Assembly (NCBI GenBank): GCA_029821415.1
Contig: JALGTJ010000011.1
Span: 1 to 10,593, forward strand
Length of the DNA: 10,593 nucleotides
Direction: 5' to 3'
Origin: Candidatus Zipacnadia bacterium
Lineage (GTDB): Bacteria > Armatimonadota > Zipacnadia > Zipacnadales > Zipacnadaceae
Shown here: piece after piece, positions 6,479-10,593 of the stretch
Layout: each line of letters opens with the position of its first letter
Numbering within the stretch: position 1 is the stretch's first letter
The notes under the pieces: generated by a model
Databases searched by the model: none
What the model saw: only the letters and a program-made list of their open reading frames with translations
Told to the model about the DNA's origin: nothing
Made by a program: the position numbers and the translations under genes

Positions 6479-8905
6479 CTACCGTTGACCCTCCTCCGTA
6501 ACTGCAGCCGGGGGAGCTTCGCCATTTTCGACGACTGCCTCGTCTGCAGATTCCTCACCAACATTTGCGGAGGGCTGCGAAGCCGGTGTGGCCGTCTCTG
6601 CCGACGGACCGTGCAGGTCGCACTTGGTGGTCGGTGCTGCATCGGCCGGGACCTCAATCTCACGAGTACGGGGACAAAACGGCGTAGCCAGCTTTCCCGA
6701 GTCCTCACAGATCGTCACCGTCACGGTACCCGGAGAACCGTGGTGAGCACTTCCTGACGACCCGCCACCGGTAGTGGGGTGGGCTGCTGTGGGAGCACGG
6801 TGTTTAGTGCAATAACCAGGGATCCGTTCGCCGGGACCAAACAGCTTGTCCACCGTCTGGGGACAGTACTCGGTGGCACGCTGACCAGTCTCTGTGCAAA
6901 TTGTGACAATCCTACCCTCTTCTTCTTCCTCTTCCGCCTCGTCTGGCCTGCTGGCAACCACGCCACGGCCCTCCGGGAATTTGCTCGGACTGCCTATTGC
7001 ACTCACCACTCGCTTCATAAACTCGCGCCAGACCGGGGCACAGAACGAGCCACCACTGGACCCACGCATCGGCTTATTATCATCGTTGCCAATCCAGACT
7101 GCCGCACAGAGGTCAGGCGTAAATCCAATCCACCATGCGTCACGCCCATCCTGAGTTGTGCCGGTCTTCCCGGCTTGCAGAGAGCCAAGCTCTGGCACCC
7201 GCGCCCGCCGCCCAGTGCCGGAAGTGATGACACTCTGCAGCATACTGACCATGCTTACAGCAGTCTCCGGACGTAGCACTCGCGTCAGCCGAGGCGGATT
7301 ATCCACGATAATCTCACCCCGGTGATTCTCAATACTGTTGAAGAAGCGACGCTTAGCTCGCACTCCACCATTGGCAAAGCAACAATATCCGGAGGCTTGC
7401 TCCAGAGGCGAGAGATTGGAGACACCCAGAGCTAATGCGGGAACTGGGTCAAGCCGCTCACGGGGTATATCCAGCATGTGCGCAGCGTAATTGACGACCT
7501 TGTTAGCCCCAACTTTTTGTACCAACCGCACCGACACCAAGTTCACCGATTGGGCCAGCGCCCGCCGCAGGGTATACGCACCCACTTGCTTGGTTGAATA
7601 GTTCTGCGGGCGCCAATACTTGCCTGCGCCCAGCCGGATCACAATTGGATCGGCACTGAACTTGGAGTTGGGGCCATATCCTGACTCCAGGGCCGTGGCC
7701 CAGACATAGGGCTTGAAAGACGACCCCGGTTGACGTCCGTACTGCGGCGGACCCGGATGAGCACGGTTATACTGAACCTTCTCATACGGACCGACACCAC
7801 CGACCATCGCCAGCACTGCGCCGGTGTGGACATCCACACAGGCCAATGCCCCTTGGCCAACCAGGTTGCCCTTGATGCGGCCCTGGGCGCGGAGCTTTTC
7901 AACTTGCTTAGTCAGCTCTTCTTCAGCAATTTTCTGCAAGCGAACATCCAGTGTAGTGTATACTCGCCAGCCACCACCGTAGACCGCCTCCACGCCATAC
8001 TGGTCACATAGCAGGCGGATCACCAAATGAACAAAGTGCGGGGCAGCGAAGGCGACCATCCCAGTTGCTTTCGGCTCCGGCTGCAAGTGGCTTTGGATCT
8101 GCTCCTGTTCCGCAATCCTGGCCTGATCGGCTGTGATATATCCTTGCTCCTGCATAGCTGCGAGCACTTCCGCACGACGCCGCTTGGCCCGTTGGGGATG
8201 GTTAAACGGAGAGTAATAGGCTGGTGCTTTAGGCAGTCCGGCTAACAGCGCCGCCTCACCAAGAGTTAATTCATCGGGCCGTTTGCCAAAGAAGATTGCG
8301 GCTGCCGTGCCAACCCCGTACGCCCCATGACCATAGTAGACCTCGTTGAGATACATCTCCAGGATTTCCTGTTTAGAGAAACAGCGCTCCACTTCAATAG
8401 CCAGCAGGATCTCCTTGAATTTGCGATCCCAGGTCCGTTCGTGCGTCAGCCAGACGTTACGGACCAGTTGCTGAGTAATGGTGCTGGCACCTTGCCTAAC
8501 CTCCCCGCCCAGGATATTCACCCATGCTGCCCGCAGCATGTCGCGGGGGCTGATCCCCCGATGCCGCCAGAACCTATGATCCTCAATCGCCACCGTAGCC
8601 TGCTGCATATAACGGGGTATCTCTCGTAGGGGAACCAGAGCGCGGTTTTCTTTGTACACCTGCCCGATGAGAGTATGGGTAGCAGGCTCGTTGCCGTGGG
8701 ATTCGGTAGAGTAGATATTAGTGGTCAGCCGCGGGCGGTAGTCCACCAGCCGACGCTGGCCGGCGAACGCCTGGCGCAACCCGGCTAATCCACCAGCCCA
8801 CAGGCAAACGAAAACCGTCGCCACCAGCAGGATCACTACATTAAGATACGTAAACCACCGCACAACTCGTGCAGCAGCCGTTGTGTTACGCGCTCTGCGG
8901 CCCAT
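6479..8905 (-). CDS. Class A penicillin-binding protein (PBP1A-like), bifunctional, with tandem Cys/His tail
   Basis: An 808-residue membrane-anchored enzyme that polymerises glycan strands from lipid II and crosslinks them. It has a basic N-terminus and a membrane anchor at about 17-40. The GT51 glycosyltransferase domain (about 80-255) shows IEDHRFWRHRG with catalytic E108, QGASTITQQL (138-147), KFKEILLA with E165, and YLNEVYYGHGAYGV (185-198). The transpeptidase domain (about 350-630) has S395-S-F-K398, S453-V-N455 and K580-T-G582. After an acidic run (655-663) come two Cys/His repeats (670-702 and 733-765), then an Ala/Glu-rich tail. The start is fixed by an in-frame TAA at 8920-8918. I prefer the ATG at 8905 over a TTG at 8911. 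There is no ribosome binding site; a consensus -10 box lies just upstream, so the message may be almost leaderless. It is followed 5 bases later by PBP2, a likely two-gene cell-wall unit. ponA or mrcA would be suitable symbols by family only. Confidence 0.93.
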   Translation of the reverse strand: MGRRARNTTAAARVVRWFTYLNVVILLVATVFVCLWAGGLAGLRQAFAGQRRLVDYRPRLTTNIYSTESHGNEPATHTLIGQVYKENRALVPLREIPRYMQQATVAIEDHRFWRHRGISPRDMLRAAWVNILGGEVRQGASTITQQLVRNVWLTHERTWDRKFKEILLAIEVERCFSKQEILEMYLNEVYYGHGAYGVGTAAAIFFGKRPDELTLGEAALLAGLPKAPAYYSPFNHPQRAKRRRAEVLAAMQEQGYITADQARIAEQEQIQSHLQPEPKATGMVAFAAPHFVHLVIRLLCDQYGVEAVYGGGWRVYTTLDVRLQKIAEEELTKQVEKLRAQGRIKGNLVGQGALACVDVHTGAVLAMVGGVGPYEKVQYNRAHPGPPQYGRQPGSSFKPYVWATALESGYGPNSKFSADPIVIRLGAGKYWRPQNYSTKQVGAYTLRRALAQSVNLVSVRLVQKVGANKVVNYAAHMLDIPRERLDPVPALALGVSNLSPLEQASGYCCFANGGVRAKRRFFNSIENHRGEIIVDNPPRLTRVLRPETAVSMVSMLQSVITSGTGRRARVPELGSLQAGKTGTTQDGRDAWWIGFTPDLCAAVWIGNDDNKPMRGSSGGSFCAPVWREFMKRVVSAIGSPSKFPEGRGVVASRPDEAEEEEEEGRIVTICTETGQRATEYCPQTVDKLFGPGERIPGYCTKHRAPTAAHPTTGGGSSGSAHHGSPGTVTVTICEDSGKLATPFCPRTREIEVPADAAPTTKCDLHGPSAETATPASQPSANVGEESADEAVVENGEAPPAAVTEEGQR
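6611..6898 (-). repeat. Tandem Cys/His module in the class A PBP tail
   Basis: Two copies of one protein module lie 63 residues apart. Copy 1 has C670, C681, C699 and H702; copy 2 has C733, C744, C762 and H765. Both have exactly the spacing C-x10-C-x17-C-x2-H and share the sequence TIC-x2-[ST]G-x2-AT-x2-CP-x-T. A Gly/Ser/His-rich linker separates them. The module lies outside the membrane. Four conserved ligands suggest a bound metal such as zinc, or alternatively disulphides. Similar ICxxSGxxAT-like motifs are, as I recall, seen at the ends of other bacterial PBP1A proteins, with no role that I know of. Confidence 0.7.
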
Positions 8906-8921
8906 AATCAAATATGATTAT
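8904..8921. promoter_or_regulatory. Perfect inverted repeat over the -10 box and start codon of the class A PBP gene
   Basis: ATAATCA (8904-8910) and TGATTAT (8915-8921) form a perfect 7-bp inverted repeat with a 4-base spacer. It covers most of the predicted -10 box, the predicted transcription start and the first bases of the ATG. It could be a repressor operator. In a longer read-through message it could also fold and hide the start codon. It is far more AT-rich than its surroundings, so part of the symmetry may come from the -10 composition. Confidence 0.45.
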
Positions 8922-8946
8922 ACTACAGGCCACCGCAACCGAACAA
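8917..8946 (-). promoter_or_regulatory. Predicted promoter of the class A PBP - PBP2 unit
   Basis: A full-consensus TATAAT lies at 8922-8917 on the minus strand. A weak -35, TTGTTC (8946-8941), is 18 bases upstream. The transcription start would fall near 8910, giving about 5 leader bases before the ATG at 8905. The absence of any Shine-Dalgarno sequence fits a near-leaderless message. Two direct copies of GGTTGC (minus strand, 8956-8951 and 8940-8935) flank the -35. The 91-base gap 8912-9002 holds no gene and no intrinsic terminator for the upstream isomerase gene. Confidence 0.5.
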
Positions 8947-9002
8947 GTTAGCAACCCGGTCAGATAGTTTGCACACAACGGCATAAACGGTGATTGCACT
9001 TC

Positions 9003-9677
9003 TCAGGGAGCCGGCGGATATTCATTACACAGCAAGTAGCGAGCTGGCTCATCTTCTTCAAGAACGGGGTAACGCTCCAGCTCCTCCAGAAAGCGGTTGT
9101 CAACTGTATCGTCATTGACCATAGAGACCTCCCCGCACAGCACTGCACCGCCTTCGGCCCAGAACTTATGATATTGGTACGGTGGCAGCGTAATACTCTC
9201 ACCCGGCGTCAGACAAATGACTGTCCCAGCATCCACTGTACGGACATACCCGTCAGTGTTGACCTCAACCGGGGTATCAGCTAGCTGTTCATTCTCATCA
9301 GCATTGTATACCTGGACCATCAAGTTCCCGCCCGCACGATTGATAATATCTTCCATCTTGGCAAAGTGGAAGTGATAGGGCGTGACCTGATTCTGTGCGA
9401 CGATGAGTAGCTTCTCGCAATAAGGCTTCTTGTACTGCGCGATCCGTTGGTTACCGTTGCGAATGGTGAAGAGCACACACCCCACTTCTTCGAACTTGCC
9501 TAGACCGAAGTCAATCACGTCCCAGCCCAGCATATTGTCGCGAATCTCATCATATTCGTGCCCCCGGGTTGCCCAATCTTGCGGACTCCATAACGCAAAT
9601 GGGGGCAGATGGAAATTCATCCGCCGGCAAAATTCCAGGCTTTCATCAATTATCCGATTAATCTGCGAACGCTTCAT
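9003..9677 (-). CDS. D-lyxose ketol-isomerase (DUF1498 / PF07385 cupin)
   Basis: A 224-residue cytoplasmic cupin isomerase that interconverts D-lyxose and D-xylulose, and often D-mannose and D-fructose, using a divalent metal, typically Mn2+. The full family pattern is present: MKRSQIN at the start, LPPFALWSPQDW (24-35), EYDEIRDNMLGWDVIDFG (41-58), TPYHFHFAKMEDIINRAGGNL (99-119), PGESITLPPYQYHKFW (158-173) and LLCNEYP near the end. The expected metal ligands are H102, H104, E109 and H170. Length matches the characterised E. coli O157 enzyme (about 227 residues). The start at the ATG at 9677 has a perfect AGGAGG 7 bases upstream. It is divergent from iolB and lies upstream of the PBP pair, with a 97-base gap. 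Its true sugar could differ from lyxose, since this family is promiscuous and the neighbours point to inositol or uronate metabolism. Confidence 0.9.
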   Translation of the reverse strand: MKRSQINRIIDESLEFCRRMNFHLPPFALWSPQDWATRGHEYDEIRDNMLGWDVIDFGLGKFEEVGCVLFTIRNGNQRIAQYKKPYCEKLLIVAQNQVTPYHFHFAKMEDIINRAGGNLMVQVYNADENEQLADTPVEVNTDGYVRTVDAGTVICLTPGESITLPPYQYHKFWAEGGAVLCGEVSMVNDDTVDNRFLEELERYPVLEEDEPARYLLCNEYPPAP

Positions 9678-9684
9678 CAGACGG

Positions 9685-9690
9685 CCTCCT
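9685..9690 (-). promoter_or_regulatory. Ribosome binding site of the lyxose isomerase gene
   Basis: AGGAGG on the minus strand lies 7 bases before the ATG at 9677. It confirms that start. Confidence 0.8.
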
Positions 9691-9713
9691 CGTGTATCAA
9701 CTGGGTCCCGCTG

Positions 9714-9739
9714 GTTACAGGCTGAACCCTCATTGTAAC
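9714..9739 (-). promoter_or_regulatory. Predicted extended -10 promoter and dyad upstream of the lyxose isomerase
   Basis: On the minus strand TGTTACAAT (the -10 hexamer TACAAT at 9737-9732, preceded by TGn) looks like an extended -10 promoter; no good -35 is seen. The start would be near 9725, with a leader of about 47 bases. GTTACA (9714-9719) and TGTAAC (9734-9739) form an inverted repeat whose arms are 20 bp apart, two helical turns. The dyad spans the -10 and the start point, so it is a candidate operator. Confidence 0.35.
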
Positions 9740-9845
9740 ATCTTCTCGGCAGATGCTGCTCTCACCTGCAAAGTGACACGCCACTTCCCGCAGAATAAGA
9801 AGGAATAGGTTTGTGAACGAGGAAGTAGATAGGCACGTCGCAGAT
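9740..9845. other. Divergent intergenic region between lyxose isomerase and iolB
   Basis: No gene fits here. A perfect 5-bp inverted repeat, AAGTG (9771-9775) with CACTT (9782-9786), lies near the middle. I could not find a convincing -35/-10 pair for iolB; TTGTGA near 9810 resembles a -35, but no -10 stands at the right distance. Confidence 0.35.
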
Positions 9846-9852
9846 AAAGGAG
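9846..9852 (+). promoter_or_regulatory. Ribosome binding site of iolB
   Basis: AAAGGAG lies 7 bases before the ATG at 9860 and supports that start. Confidence 0.75.
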
Positions 9853-9859
9853 ATCCGAT

Positions 9860-10593
9860 ATGTCCGACTACTTGATTTCGCAGCAACTGAGTGACGGTAA
9901 CAATGTGATATACACTGCCGGCGCAGGCGCGCTGGACCTGCTCAGCTTTTCTATCGTCAAGCTCGCCGCAGGAGAAAGCTACGACGGCAACACCAGAGGT
10001 GAGGAATACGGGCTTGTGATACTCAACGGGGTGTTGTCGCTGGAAATCAATGGTGAGCAGCACAACGAACTGGGAGGACGAACCTCGGTCTTCGCCGGCA
10101 AAGCCACCGGTGCCTACCTGCCGCCGGGCACAGCCTGGAGCGTTCAGGCCGACAGCCGCTGCGAGCTGGCGGTCTGCTCCACGCCATCAGACAGCTCCGG
10201 GCCACCCCACATAATCAGGCCTGACGAAGTGCAGGTCAACCACGCCGGCAACTGGAACTGGCGGCGGGAGGTGCACAATATCATCGGCGCAAATGTGCCC
10301 CAGGCGCAGCGTTTACTGGTCGGCGAGACGTTCAATCCGCCGGGCAACTGGTCCAGCTACCCGCCCCACAAGCACGAGGAAGATGACTATCCCTTCCAAG
10401 TCAATATGCAGGAGATCTACCACTTCCGGGTGAATCCGCCGCAGGGCTTCGGCATCCAGTGTATCTACAGCGATGACCTAAGTCTGGACGAGACCTACAC
10501 AGTGCGGGACACAGACAGCGTTGTCATCCCCCGCGGCTACCATCCGGTGGCCGCTGCACCGGGCTACCAGCTTTATTACCTGTGGATGATGGC
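9860..10593 (+). CDS. iolB: 5-deoxy-glucuronate isomerase (partial, C-terminus cut)
   Basis: This enzyme of myo-inositol catabolism converts 5-deoxy-D-glucuronate to 2-deoxy-5-keto-D-gluconate in the cytoplasm, the step before IolC phosphorylation. 244 codons are seen of the roughly 270 usual for the family, so about 25 residues lie beyond the edge. It is a bicupin. The N-terminal half has the ILNGVLSLEINGE sheet (54-66) and the YLPPGT turn (86-91). The C-terminal half carries the metal site PPHKHEEDDYP (H170 and H172), MQEIYHFR (E185) and IPRGYHPV (H228). QGFGIQCIYSDD (195-206) and SLDETYTVRD (208-217) are family hallmarks. It is divergent from the lyxose isomerase. IolC, IolD and IolE are not in view and may follow on the right. 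The identification is strong. Confidence 0.93.
   Translation, partial: MSDYLISQQLSDGNNVIYTAGAGALDLLSFSIVKLAAGESYDGNTRGEEYGLVILNGVLSLEINGEQHNELGGRTSVFAGKATGAYLPPGTAWSVQADSRCELAVCSTPSDSSGPPHIIRPDEVQVNHAGNWNWRREVHNIIGANVPQAQRLLVGETFNPPGNWSSYPPHKHEEDDYPFQVNMQEIYHFRVNPPQGFGIQCIYSDDLSLDETYTVRDTDSVVIPRGYHPVAAAPGYQLYYLWMM

Noticed and set aside
6917..6944. Purine-rich GAA/GAG stretch in the class A PBP gene as a simple-sequence repeat
   Set aside because: It only encodes an acidic linker before the Cys/His tail and is not a regular unit repeat.
9677..10063. Minus-strand open frame opposite the start of iolB
   Set aside because: It runs through the divergent control region and antisense to iolB, has no recognisable domain, and would overlap the lyxose isomerase promoter.
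1..10593. Mobile element, prophage or CRISPR array
   Set aside because: There is no transposase, integrase, terminal repeat, target duplication or regularly spaced repeat. The genes are housekeeping or metabolic and on consistent strands.

Overview
The window reads as ordinary bacterial chromosome of medium GC content, densely packed with genes preceded by AGGAGG-type ribosome binding sites. There is no phage, transposon, CRISPR, tRNA or rRNA signal. Seven genes lie on the minus strand and one, at the right edge, on the plus strand. The mix of two peptidoglycan synthases with a Gfo/Idh dehydrogenase, a COG2159 amidohydrolase, a D-lyxose isomerase and IolB would fit a free-living saprophyte of a lineage such as Armatimonadota. 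That placement is a weak guess from gene content; nothing here fixes the taxon.

Layout from right to left, following minus-strand transcription. At 9860-10593 (plus strand, cut by the window edge) is iolB, 5-deoxy-glucuronate isomerase. Divergent from it, across a 182-bp intergenic region, is a D-lyxose ketol-isomerase (9003-9677). Next is a tight cell-wall pair: a class A penicillin-binding protein (6479-8905) and a class B PBP2 (4491-6473), separated by 5 bases. Then come a Gfo/Idh/MocA oxidoreductase (3335-4381), a COG2159 metal-dependent hydrolase (2205-3215) and an MFS transporter (823-2142). These three look like a small uptake and catabolism cassette with its own promoter. At the left edge is a DNA methyltransferase (<1-698) with no visible restriction partner.

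The most interesting material is regulatory and structural. (1) The class A PBP ends in two copies of a Cys/His module with exactly the same spacing, C-x10-C-x17-C-x2-H, outside the catalytic domains. (2) A perfect 7+4+7 inverted repeat covers the consensus -10 box and the start codon of the same gene, whose transcript looks almost leaderless. (3) An 18-bp near-perfect palindrome overlaps the predicted -10 of the dehydrogenase-hydrolase-transporter cassette. (4) Three perfect hairpins abut end to end right at the 3' end of the transporter gene. I see no clearly new multi-gene system. The uncharacterised cassette and the Cys/His tail are the best candidates for new biology.

Two gene starts are set here by local evidence. 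The MFS gene should begin at the ATG at 2142 rather than a TTG at 2157 that lies in the ribosome binding site. The class A PBP should begin at the ATG at 8905 rather than a TTG at 8911.
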